Positions 35,975 to 46,960 of a stretch of DNA of 64,000 nucleotides are shown one piece after another. Source of the stretch: Lophius americanus (taxonomy: Eukaryota; Chordata; Actinopteri; Lophiiformes; Lophiidae); NCBI GenBank assembly GCA_037951165.1, contig JBBDHG010000124.1, positions 2,667,001 through 2,731,000 of the forward strand, in the 5' to 3' direction. Position 1 is the stretch's first letter; every line of letters starts with the position of its first letter. A program made the translations under genes and the position numbers. Below the pieces are notes generated by a model that saw only the letters and a list, made by a program, of their open reading frames with translations, ran no database searches and had not been told where the DNA came from.

Positions 35975-35980
35975 AATAAA
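35975..35980 (+). terminator. Lectin gene C poly(A) signal
   Basis: AATAAA, 179 bp after the stop codon. Confidence 0.75.
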
Positions 35981-36509
35981 TGTTATAAGAACAGAATAAT
36001 GTCAGATCTTCCTTGTGACCTGAGTGGTAATCTGAGTCATTCCAGAGGAAAGAAACCAACAGACGGATGGTTCAGGATGTAGAACTGAACAAGTTACCAT
36101 TAAACTACCTGGAAGACTGGACCTTAAAAAGAGTCCATCAGAACACTTGTCACAGCTTCAGGACCTGGTTGTTACTCTAATCATCATCATGTTCAGTATT
36201 AGTTTACAGCAACATTATCAAGTGATACATTTCATTTATGACTCTATAGTATCATTAGAAGGAAAAATATAACGCTCAGTATCATGCTGATATATTTGGA
36301 TGACATGTCTTGTCTAATAACTGTTTGATTCAGTTTCTATGTGATACCCTGGGAAAGAACGTTACATGTTTTGGAAAGTGAAGTCCAATACAAACATATC
36401 ATTCGCATATACACACAAACATGATCCTTAGTCTAACTACATAAAACTATATCATTAGCCTATACAGACACACATGATCTTTAGTCTAAAAACCACAGTT
36501 TCAAAACCA

Positions 36510-38197
36510 TTTCTCATCCCGGCCGCTTCACACTCGGCTTTAAATCATCACAGTGCGAGCTAGAGGTCAGTATTTGAATGTGCCAATAGCACCACATCAT
36601 CCGAAAAAAGCAGAGACGGGACCCTAAGACCACTGAACCCGAGACCCTCCGCCACTTGGCTACGCCTAGAAATTCTGTCCATAAAAATTTGATGACCACA
36701 TAATGTTGCAGAGGCGTGTCAGCCATGACAGCCATACAACATCCAGAGCTTTCAGATACTCAGGGCGGATCTCATCCACCCCCGGGACGTTGCCACCGCG
36801 GAGTTGTATAACAGCCGCAGCAACCTCAGCCCCAGTGAACAGTGGATCCACCTCCAAGTCATTCCGCTCTGGTTCCTCCTGGGAATACGTGTTGGTGGGA
36901 TTGAGGAGATGCCCAGAGTATTCCTTCCACCGCCCGACAACTTTCTCAGTTGAGTTCAGCAAATACCCATCCAGCCCGTCAACAGAGTGGAAACAATGAC
37001 CACTTTCCCCACCTGAGACGCCGGACAGTTTACCAGAATTTCTTCTAGGCCGACCGAAATTCTTCTTCCATGGTGTCAGCAAACTTCTCCCATGATCGGG
37101 TTTTTGTCTCTGTGACTACCACAGCGACGTGTCGCTTGGCCTGCCGGTAGCTGTCAGCTGCTTCAGAAGTCGATCAATGATCTGCGACCTAGGGTGTCCT
37201 GGTGCCAAATGCACTGGTGGACACCCTTTTGTTTGAACATGGTGTTTGCTATGGACAAACTGTGACTAGTACAGAAGTCCAATAACTGAACACCACTAGG
37301 GTTCAGATCAGGCAGGCCAGTCCTCCCAATTCCGCCACTCCAGGTCTCACTGTCATTGCCCACGTATGCATTCAAGTCTCACAGTAGGACAATGGAGTCC
37401 CCAGTTGGGGTGCTTTCCAGCACCCGCTCCAAGGACTCCAGAAAAGGTTGGTTCTCTGAACTGCTGTTTGGCGCATAAGCGTACACAACAGTCAGGACCC
37501 GTTACCCAACCCGAATGCGCAGGGAAGCAATCCTTTCATCCACTGGGGTAAACCCCAATACATGGGCAGAGAGCTTCTCTTCCGCCTCTCAACTGAAGCA
37601 ACTCCAGCATAGTAGAGGGTGCAGGTTGGTCCCCCATCGAGAAGGCAGGTTCCAGAGCCATGGCTGTGTGTAGAGGCGAGCCCGACTATATCTAGTCTGT
37701 GCCTCTCAACCTCTCGCACAAGCTCAGGCTCCTTCTCCATCAGTGACGTAACATTCCATGAACCCATCGTCAGCTTTTCTAGCCGGGGATTGGACCGCCA
37801 AGGCCGCTGCATATTCCTACTGCCCGATCCACAATGCACCGAACCCCTGCGGATTCCTCCGTGGGTGTTGGGCCCATCGGAGGACGGACCGATGTCCATG
37901 CTTTGGGCTAAACCCGACCGAGCCCCATGGGTGAAGGCCTGGCCACCAGACGCTCGCTGGCGGGCGGGCCTCTACTCCGGGCCTGGCTCCAGGGTGGGGC
38001 CCCGGTAACCCTCCGGGCAAAGTACTTCAGTCCTTGATTTTTCCTCTCATCAGGGGTCTTGACCGCTCTTTGTCTGACCCTTCCATTAGGACCTCTTTGC
38101 CATGGGAGACCCTACCAGGGGCAAATTGCCCCAGACAACACAGCTCCTAGGTACTCAAACCCCTCCACCACGATAAGGCGGCGGTTGTCGAAGGGGT
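36510..38197 (-). mobile_element. Internally deleted APE/RT LINE, unit C
   Basis: Same deletions as in A and B. The RT-entry frame is open at 36666-37082. One private change near 37810 alters the N-terminal basic stretch (GSGSRNMQRPWR instead of GSGSRKRQRPWR). Confidence 0.85.
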
Positions 38198-39218
38198 CAT
38201 AACTGAATTTAACTGAGAATAATCTGATTTACAATTTCACCGAAGACCTAAGACAGACATTCTAATACTATATTTAGTTTTACTTAAAGACACTTTTAAA
38301 TAAATTGGTTTAAAATACAAATCAATATGAATTCCAAAGGTATTCTTTTTTGAGCACTTAAAAGCAGCCACCAATGTCCACCATAAGCCGCATTGTAAGA
38401 GACAAAACAAGACTTTAATATAGAAAACAGGATGATAATGGTGATGATAAGGCGCTGAATCTGGTAGTTTCTATTTCACTATGCTGTTGCTGCTGCTGCT
38501 GATGGTTTTTTCTGTGCTATCGGAAAGTGCTAAATTTTCGACATTGTATTTTTTAGTCTCAGATTTATTGTAAAAAACAATTATGCAAAGGACCGTTATA
38601 AGACATCACTTTTTTGACTTGTAAAAATTGTCTTGGTTTTATGATAAATAGTTTAAGTAGAAACGTTCATGTCAATGATGTTTCGCATGAAAAACAATCC
38701 AAAGGAATAATTTTATCTCAAAGAAAGGAATTCATTATTGTGTTTGTTGAGGTGAACTTCAGAATGTGAGCTTTATTTTCATGAGACAATGAAGAATATA
38801 ATAATCCCATGTATACCTCTTCACTCTTTAATTTTGGCCAATACATTATTTGCATATGAACTGCATAATTAAAAAAGAGCAATTTAGGGAATATAATTTA
38901 GTGATATCCAAGGTGAATAATCTGAAATTATGATTCATCTATCCAATAAGACATATAATACATCAAATTGAATTGTTATTACCACTGAACTACGGCTAGC
39001 AAAAAAAAGAAAAGAAAAAAGTGCCTACTCCTCCGTCTGCTGTTGAAAACCTTTTTCACTGTAATTCTCTGATCCACCTAATGTAAGGCGGTTTATAGCT
39101 TAAGGGTGCCACAGAGTGTTCAGTATGACTATTTTCATGTCTGTATGTTAGGTAGAACACCCGGTCCTCACATTGTGGGTCTTTTTCTCCTGGTCCTCAT
39201 AAAGAGTTATGTACAAGA

Positions 39219-39219
<1 letters not shown>

Positions 39220-39276
<57 letters not shown>
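39220..39276. repeat. TG microsatellite 1, unit C
   Basis: 57 bp of pure TG. Confidence 0.95.
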
Positions 39277-39279
<3 letters not shown>

Positions 39280-39311
39280 TGTGCGTTTGTGAGTGTTTGT
39301 ATAAGAGAGAG

Positions 39312-39488
39312 AGATAAGATAAACCTTTATTAGTCCCACAATGGGGAAATTGCAGGATTACGGCAGCAAGAGCATTTTACAGAATACAGAATAACAGAGC
39401 AACATTGTGTAAAATTAAATTAAATTAAATGTGCAGTAGTGGACATGTTGGGTAGTGTATTGTCCCATAGTGCAAAGTGCAAGTGAGG

Positions 39489-39544
<56 letters not shown>

Positions 39545-39758
39545 TTTTACTAGCAGTGCTGGCTAAAAAGCCTGACTGCTGCAGGAAGGAAAGATCAGCA
39601 ATATTGATCCTTCACACACTTGGGGTGAAGGAGCCTGTCGCTGAAGGAGCTCTCCAGTGCAGAGATGGTGTCCTGCATGGTGATGGTTATGCACTCGGTG
39701 CATAACCATGGGCCACTGTATTGAATACCTGTGCGGACGATGTGGACTCCAACAATTA
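39312..39758 (-). mobile_element. LINE 3' end with TG tract, unit C
   Basis: As in unit A. The internal TG tract is 39492-39541. Confidence 0.6.
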
Positions 39759-40073
39759 ACCTCCCAGTGGTTCACATCTCAGATCTTAATGCTGACCTTC
39801 TCATGGGGGGTCTTACCCTCCATTTTTATTTAATTTATTTTTTTTATTATTTTGCTTAATCATAAGTATGAGCATCCCATCTCTTGACTTTAACATATTG
39901 CAACCACCCACAGATATGTAGGGTTAGGGTTCACTCTATAATCTGTCTGATCCACTCTGGAGAACAGGAAAAAGGCAGGTAGGAGTTCAGACATGTAGAA
40001 ATACTGCGACTGTTGTTTTTCACGCACAGAATCTACAATCTTGTATAAATAAAGAAACTTAGAAAAGACTAAC

Positions 40074-40473
40074 CTGGTCTGGCAGGTCTCAGTAGTTTCC
40101 GAGCCCTCACCTCTGCTCCTGTGGAGCACAACTGGACCACATGAATGTTGGAGTCAGATAGAAGCACATCTGACTGACTGTGTGTGTTCAAACAAAGAGC
40201 TTCAATACTGACCTGGAGCCTTTTCTTCAGCTGGAGCTGCAGAGGGAACCACAACAAGAACAGCATGTTAGAGAAGAGTTCTTCAGAACATGGATTCTAG
40301 TGTGTGTATGAATGATCTGAGCTGCAAAGGCAGCACAGAGGAGGATGGAGAGGACCAACCACCATCATCACCAATGGTGATGATCTACAGATTGTTCTCT
40401 GTGCAGGAAACAGACCTGGCAGTAAAGAAACAGAGATGGCAGAACCATGATCTTCACTGCAGGAGAAGGAGCA
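40074..40473 (-). pseudogene. Inverted lectin 5' pseudogene, unit D
   Basis: Exon 2-like block at 40322-40398. Same disabling changes and the same 2-bp TG expansion as unit C. Confidence 0.8.
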
Positions 40474-40627
40474 CATGGCGTTACACAATCCTGAGCAGGC
40501 GGTTGGACTCTGTTTGCACAGAGGAATATTTAGCAAGAAGATAGTTTCTTCTTTGAGGAGAAAAAATTTTAAAGAGAGAATATCTCCTCAAGAATTATCA
40601 AAATTCTACAAGAATACATGAATAAAT

Positions 40628-41224
40628 TTGCAATTTAAAATAGAATCAGAATCAGAATGCCTTTATTGTCATAGCATGTGCCACATACGAAGAAATGATG
40701 GTATCTCGGTCCTGGTCCTCTCCATCCTCCTCTGTGCTGCCTTTGCAGGTCAGATCATTCAGACACACACTAGAATCCATGTTCTCAGGAGCTCTTCTCT
40801 AACATGCTGTTCTTGTTGTGGTTCCTTAACAAGTCAGGTCTTCATGTTTCTTTTAACAGAGAGTTCCCAAGGTGCTTTTCTTGTGCTAAATATTAGAAAT
40901 GACCATCCCTATATCAGAACACAAAACTGTGATCCAGTAACAACTTTTTCATCATCTTCCTCGTTGGTCTTTCGAGGTCAAGCTTTTCTTCATCGTCTTT
41001 TCTACCTCTGTCTGTCATACCAGTGTTGGGTTTTTCCATTCCAGGCTAATGTACAAATACTGGGCCCCACTATCTGGAGAACACTACAACAATGGTTATG
41101 CATTTCTTTACACGTGAAAAATAGAATCCAACTATCACAAATTGAAATTGTCAGCACAAAATGTCCACTTAGTTATTCGGGCAAGTTCCAACTGAATTTA
41201 CTGGTGTTGATTGAACTAAGTTGA
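40628..41224 (+). CDS. Chimeric 198-residue open frame, unit D (doubtful)
   Basis: Same frame as at 27269, with two changes (LVFPF to WVFPF and HMKN to HVKN). Both substitutions alter the protein and none is silent among those I noticed, which argues against coding constraint. Confidence 0.2.
   Translation: MQFKIESESECLYCHSMCHIRRNDGISVLVLSILLCAAFAGQIIQTHTRIHVLRSSSLTCCSCCGSLTSQVFMFLLTESSQGAFLVLNIRNDHPYIRTQNCDPVTTFSSSSSLVFRGQAFLHRLFYLCLSYQCWVFPFQANVQILGPTIWRTLQQWLCISLHVKNRIQLSQIEIVSTKCPLSYSGKFQLNLLVLIELS
40708..40825 (+). pseudogene. Lectin exon 2/intron 2 fragment, unit D
   Basis: Same fragment as in unit A. Confidence 0.8.
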
Positions 41225-41384
41225 TCAAATTAAACCCAAGTTAATTCATCAAGGTTGATTCCATTTAGTAATTTACTTACAACTTATTTGTTAATATTAG
41301 TTTCCAAGTTAATTTATTAATATTGACATACTGGTGTTGATTCCAATTAGTTACTTGGTATTGGTCCACCGAAATGGACAATAT

Positions 41385-41814
41385 CTAGAGATGTAGGAAA
41401 GGGGTAGAGGTAACACAGGTGGAGGGTTTCATCATCTTGAACCTGAACTCAAAAAAAAAAAACTCAACCTCTTGCTGTGAGATTTCTGGGAAGCACTTTA
41501 GAGGGTGGGAAATCTCAAACTGTGAGTAAGCAGACTGGATAGGTAGAGTGGAGCAACCAGAAAGGACAGAACGGATTGAGTCAATTTGCGAATTGAAGAA
41601 AGCCATGAAATTATTACAGTGCTCTTCTGTAATTTCTGGGACTTAGAATTTCCAGGACTGGTTTTGATAATGTTCAAGTAGAACAGTGATTGAGCCTCTC
41701 TAAGCGACTTTGAGTAGACTATTTGGTGTTCCCGAAACGCTAGCTTGTGGACAGTAAGACCTGAAGCCTTGTAACACTGCTCAAGGACACGCCCAGCTGC
41801 CTTCTCGAGCAATC
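41385..41814 (-). mobile_element. L2-like LINE ORF2 fragment, unit D
   Basis: As in unit C. Confidence 0.6.
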
Positions 41815-44271
41815 ACACCAATAAACTCTAGATGAGTTTCCTGATAATAGCATTTACAGTCAGCTCTTGATAAGAGTCAAGGACACAATAAGTCTCTGAA
41901 GTCTCTGCAGCTGACCCAGAATGCTGAACAGAACACTTAAGGCCTAAGCTAGCTCTTAGCTATGCTGCTATAAGCTCAGAATGCTAGGTGGACTTCCCAT
42001 GATGCTCTCTTCCTTCAGTTCTGAAGGTGTTCTGAATAAAGCTTTCATTGTGGAATGTTGGCATTTAAATAAAAGGGACTCAACAGACTTACAGACTTTC
42101 AACCCGTCTGACCAACTCTTTTGCAAACGTCAGATTTTTCTCAGCCTGTTGTTCACGGACCTCAGACCCTTAACTATAATACTCCTGACCCAATCCTCAC
42201 ATGGGAACACCTCCAGAACTTAACTTACAGGTTTTCAGTTTTCAGCACTTTTTCTGAACCGCTCCCAACAGAATCACTGAATACTCTTTCATACTATATC
42301 CTCACCCCAGCCTTCCTCCTCACCCCCACCTCACTGGCCTGGTGACTCTTCAAGAAGAAGAATAGACGTACCCAAACCATAAGCTTAACACTCGACCAAA
42401 GGGATCCTTTTCCTGACTCAGACTTAAACCGCATTGATCTAATTATAGCCCTTAAAAAGTCGGGGAAATATAATCGGCGGTCGCTGTTGCTGTCGGGGAC
42501 GACTGCGTAGGTCTAGTTTCTGAAGGTGTTGGACCACATCAGATCTGATGGCTCTCAGACTCTCGTGTGAGGGCAGCTCACCCTCATGTCCACACAAACA
42601 GTGGTGGTGTTTTGGCGCCGACACAGACGGTCCCGTCTCTCCACATGGAGTCTTATTTTGATGACCATCAGTAACGATGTTGCCGTGATTGTTACGACAG
42701 TGAAACATATTTCCGGATGATTTATGAGACGTGTTGTTTCCTGGACTGAAGATTGGACAGAAGACGTGTTTGGATCATTTACTGACAGAGATAATAGGGA
42801 CGTGATCACATGACAAACTTTAACCATTTATTAAACATCATATCAACAGAGTTTCTTTCAAATCCCTCAAGTTTACTGATTAACAGCATCTTTATCATCC
42901 TTTACAGGTATGCATCTCATCATCAGCGGAAATAACTGGACCTGTTTTTATTATTATATACAGACAGAGAACAGTATAATTGTGACATAGAAGTACTGAT
43001 TTATGGACACAGAATTATATCCCAAATACAGGTAAATGTTTTACAGGAATATAAATCAGTTTATTCTTCTTGTCACTCTGTTTCGAAATCAGAACAACTT
43101 TAAACTTTTAACCCTATTTGGTCCTGCTCAGTTGTTTGGTTGAATACTTTTTGAGTTGCAATTTCTTATTGAAAAATGTGATTGAACCTGTTTATAATAT
43201 GATGCAGTGGCAGAATGTTTATGATAAAGAGAAAGGGGCCAAGGATGGAGCTCTGGGGGTCACCACAGGTCAAAGGGGCCACCGAGGAGAAGGCGTTAAC
43301 CACGGCTACTGAGAAAGTCTGACTCCATAAGTAGGATTTCTTTTGTTATATTAACGCTCACTAAACACGATTATGTAACTTCATACATCCAAAACAGAAT
43401 AATAACCCTCAAACAAAAAGTTGAGATAATCTAATTAAAATCACAATATTTTCCACTGAAATACAAAATCCCATCATGAAAAAGTGTAATAAGTCAGATT
43501 CTTTTTTTTACTGTTTAAAAGCAAGTTTGACCAAACTATTTGTGGGTTAAGGTTAATTTAGATGTCTGAAATTAATTAAATTGATTAATTCCCCAAAGAA
43601 TGAAAATGTGAAAATGAATATTTTTCTTGGTGAGGACGTTAAAGAGCTAAGATTATTTTAAATGAAGGTTCAGCTAATCTCTTTCATCAGATCTGTGAAC
43701 CAAAATCAAATAATTTAATCACATTATTAAGGTAAAAGATAACGAAACCATGGATCGAGTAAATGAGACTCATCTCTTAAAACATTATGATTATAATTAT
43801 TATGAGTTTCCAGCTAACTCAACTGACACACAACAATGCAACAAAATTCAATTTGTTTTCACGAACTTAACTGTTTATTCTGCTCTACATGAAATAATTT
43901 AGGGAAAATGTAATGTTTTAACTGTTGTGATCAAGCAATTCACTCCAAATTATTAAGTTGCATCAGATCAATCCATTTTTGTGGGTTCAAGAAGTCTTAA
44001 TTTGAAATAATACCCGTTAAAGGGAGCGTCGTCTAAAAAACTAACATAAATATTAGGTATTCATTGATCCGTGTGTACGTTTGTTGAATTAAACTAAAAA
44101 AGTTCAATTTTTGAGGGTGGAAATGTTACCTATAGCAGCAAACCACCTGTCTTCACACGACGATTCAAATGTTGCCATTTTCTCTGGAAAGATCCTGATT
44201 GGTCCTCAGAAGAGCACGACATCATCATAATTTTCTCTGAAAAAAAAACCCAAAACACAACAATCATTTAT

Positions 44272-44785
44272 CTTTCTGTAAACGCTTATCCTAGTGGTGT
44301 TCTGGGGGATGAGGGGGGGGCAAATCCCAGCTGACATTGGGTGAGATCACCTACATTCACATCAATGCGTGACTACACACCCCATCATTTTTGCTGGTTT
44401 GCTAGTTTTGCGTATTGTTGTTTTGCATTCGTACGTCAATGTCGTGAAAATGATCCTGTATGGTTGGGGGGCAGTTTCACAATTATTGCGTTTTTCTCAT
44501 TTACACACTGATGAAAACAGTATCCTTTCAAATGTTTGATTTTCAGGCCCCTAAAACGCTGTTGTCTTCTAAAGATGAGGTCAAAACTAAACGGACATCT
44601 AAAACAACTGCTGTGTAATGTCTCCCCTGACGGTCACCAGTTCCTACACAGGTTCTTGGACTGTGGATGGATGTTGCAGAACCTGGAGTGAACCCACTCA
44701 AAACATTGGAGAAGATGGAGACCCCAAACAGATGGTCCGAGGTTCTCATCTGGATTTGAACCCAGAACCTTCTCATTGTCATGCA
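44272..44785. repeat. Nested teleost repeat, unit D
   Basis: Same split repeat, with a private GGAGTGAACCC change that ends the plus-strand frame seen in other copies. Confidence 0.55.
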
Positions 44786-45389
44786 ACGATGTAATGAATA
44801 CTTAAAAGTGTAGATTTGGAAGAACGTGTCCTGCTGACATGGGTTCATGTCAGAGTCAGAAGATCAGGAGACAATAATTGTTTTTACAGGATTCTGTCTT
44901 ACTTTTCTCTTGAGCTTAAACTCAGTCTTAAATTAGCAGGATTTAGAGGTGATCAACGTGTCTGAGCTTCATCTCCTCCAAACATCTCCTGTTCGATCTT
45001 TGGCTCATGTCCCACTCCTCCAGCAGGTCTCATGAAGATCCATCCAGTAGTTTGTGTCTGATCCTGCTAAAACACACACACAAACAAACAAACAAACAAA
45101 CTTCCCTGATGGAGTTAATGAAGTCCTTCTCTTCAAGTTACAATTTTATTGCTCCCAGAATGTTTTGCAGCTTACAGCATGCCATTGTAGTGGCGCTGAC
45201 AAACCAGAATACTGTACAGGTTTTACTGTAAATGATAATGGTAATAAAACGTTTACAGTGTAGAGACAGAAACCAAAGGCCTTCTATTACACTGTAAACT
45301 TTAACAAGTTGACTTTACTGGAAATGAATTGGAGAAATAAGTAAAGTTGATCATTCCTTTAAGGTTGAACAAACTGTATTAAGTCTTAA

Positions 45390-45411
45390 CTCGGTCACCA
45401 TGGTGACCGAG
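45390..45411. promoter_or_regulatory. Perfect 22-bp palindrome, unit D
   Basis: Unchanged. It lies about 100 bp before the private LINE insertion, so in D it is about 1.35 kb from the TATA box instead of 0.7 kb. Confidence 0.45.
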
Positions 45412-45516
45412 GATCATTGAGTTTGCTTCAGTTGGTTCTGGTTGGATGTTTGCCTCATCATAAAACTTCATCACCACAGAAGAAGAAGGAATCAAACATC
45501 TTATGTTGATTCTGTC

Positions 45517-46189
45517 TGGGAGTTGATACAGACCGCGTTCTATCATCTCCCATGACTCTGGTGTAATCAGTCATGGTGGTGCTTCACGGGTGGAGGTTCA
45601 GGAAGGCTGTGGTCCACCATGGTTGGAGCCTTGTTGGTGGCTGACTAGTCTGATACAGAGCAGGTAGATTTGGAGATGAAGGTCTTTGTTTGTGCTGAAG
45701 CGTCACGGTTCTTCATACATGTATTTTCTTCAAGCCGACCTCTGCTGCTGTCTTCAAAGGAGTGAGAGACCCTGGGGGATGGTCTTTCTCCTTCCTTGTT
45801 TTTAGCACTGAGAGGAGACCACTGATGGCAGTCTACGAGGTCCTGAAGGACTTCTTCACAAAGTCTTTGCTGCAAGTCTTTGGAACCAAGATGGCCAGAG
45901 GGCATCTCTGTGTAATTCATGATCTTAGTTGTATCATGACTCTCATCCTGGACACGAAGCTCCTCCAGTGGATGTTCAGGATGGTGTGGAGGCAGTGCTG
46001 GTGAAAGTGTTGGAGGAGTTGTTGGTTTTCATGATGCGGAAACAAAGACTTGGTGTCGTACAGGAGTGTGTTCAGTCTGACGCTCTGTACTAGTTTGTCG
46101 GACCTCCACAAGGTGCAGCTGGATTCTGGGAGTCTACTTTTAAGTCCTGGTGGAGATGGGCATCAGTGGTGAAGTTTCTCCTCGCTGAG
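45517..46189 (-). mobile_element. Unit D-only LINE ORF2 C-terminal fragment
   Basis: About 670 bp present only in unit D, in place of the AAT microsatellite. The minus strand reads like the post-RT end of a fish non-LTR element: LLQHFHQHCLHTILNIHWRS, then frameshifted to GSKDLQQRLCEEVLQDLVDC, HQWSPLSAKNKEGERPSPRV, SHSFEDSSRGRLEENTCMKN and RDASAQTKTF (known relatives read SLGTCHIDHRQWSTLA and SFENTRRARLE). It is frameshifted and lacks RT. It lies about 600 bp upstream of the lectin D start site and differs from the LINEs shared by all units. Confidence 0.75.
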
Positions 46190-46723
46190 TAATTGGTGTT
46201 TCATTCTCTCATTATCCTCGCTTAATGTGGGGGTAGTGGTTGACATCCTCTATGAAGCAAGATGTTCTGCTCCACAGGGTTCTTCTCAGTGAGGTCAATG
46301 AGGGCAGCATCATCAGCAGATAAAAGATCTCAGATCAGTTGCTCCGCATCTTTGTTTGAGTTTGGTACCGGATGTAGACGCCGTCTCTGACTTCAGCATC
46401 TCCAGTGGTCTTCTGGAGCGTCATGATGAAGAAGATGGTGAGAAGAGCTGGAGCGAGGACACAGACCAGTTTGACTTCATTGACTGGTAGCTGATCCACA
46501 GAAGATTCTGTTATTGTTCATGATTCTGGTGTCATTAGTTCAGGAGACATTAAAGCAGCCCGGTGTCAGTTTTCAACAATCAAACTGATCTGGAACCAAA
46601 CCAACCAGGCAGTGGTTCATGAAGACTGTCAGGAAAACAGGTCAGAGTCCAGGGTTACACAGTGAAATCATCTTCCCCCGCATGTTGCAGAATCGGGCCA
46701 ACATCAGTTGATACTGCCGCCCA

Positions 46724-46772
46724 CACGCCCACGTGGGCGTGACTCAGTGCGGTTCAGGTGTGTGTATATAAA
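46724..46772 (+). promoter_or_regulatory. Lectin gene D core promoter
   Basis: Palindrome 46724-46741, TGACTCA 46740-46746 (the following C is kept but the next bases are GTGCGG rather than GCGCGG in the others: TGACTCAGTG) and TATATAAA 46765-46772. The G-to-T change weakens the TGACTCAGC ARE form. Downstream of TATA, GAGCAGAG is changed to GACCAGAG. Exon 1 ends at 46848. Confidence 0.7.
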
Positions 46773-46960
46773 GACCAGAGCGGCGTCCAGTCGTCACTTA
46801 AACCCTCAGCAGAAACCTGAACATCATCCCCTCACCTTTACCTGACAGGTAAGACACCTGCTGGCTCCTCCTCCTGCAGTGAAGATCATGGTTCTGCTGT
46901 CTCTGTTTCTTTACTGCCAGGTCTGTTTCCTCCACAGAGAACAATCTGTAGATCATCACC

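Larger units (their letters stand above)
26681..40039 (+). repeat. Tandem array unit C (~13.36 kb)
   Basis: Third unit, 13359 bp. Its 5' half is closest to unit D, with shared indels and the shared lectin H77R change. Its 3' part, in the LINE and beyond, is closest to unit B. Confidence 0.95.
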
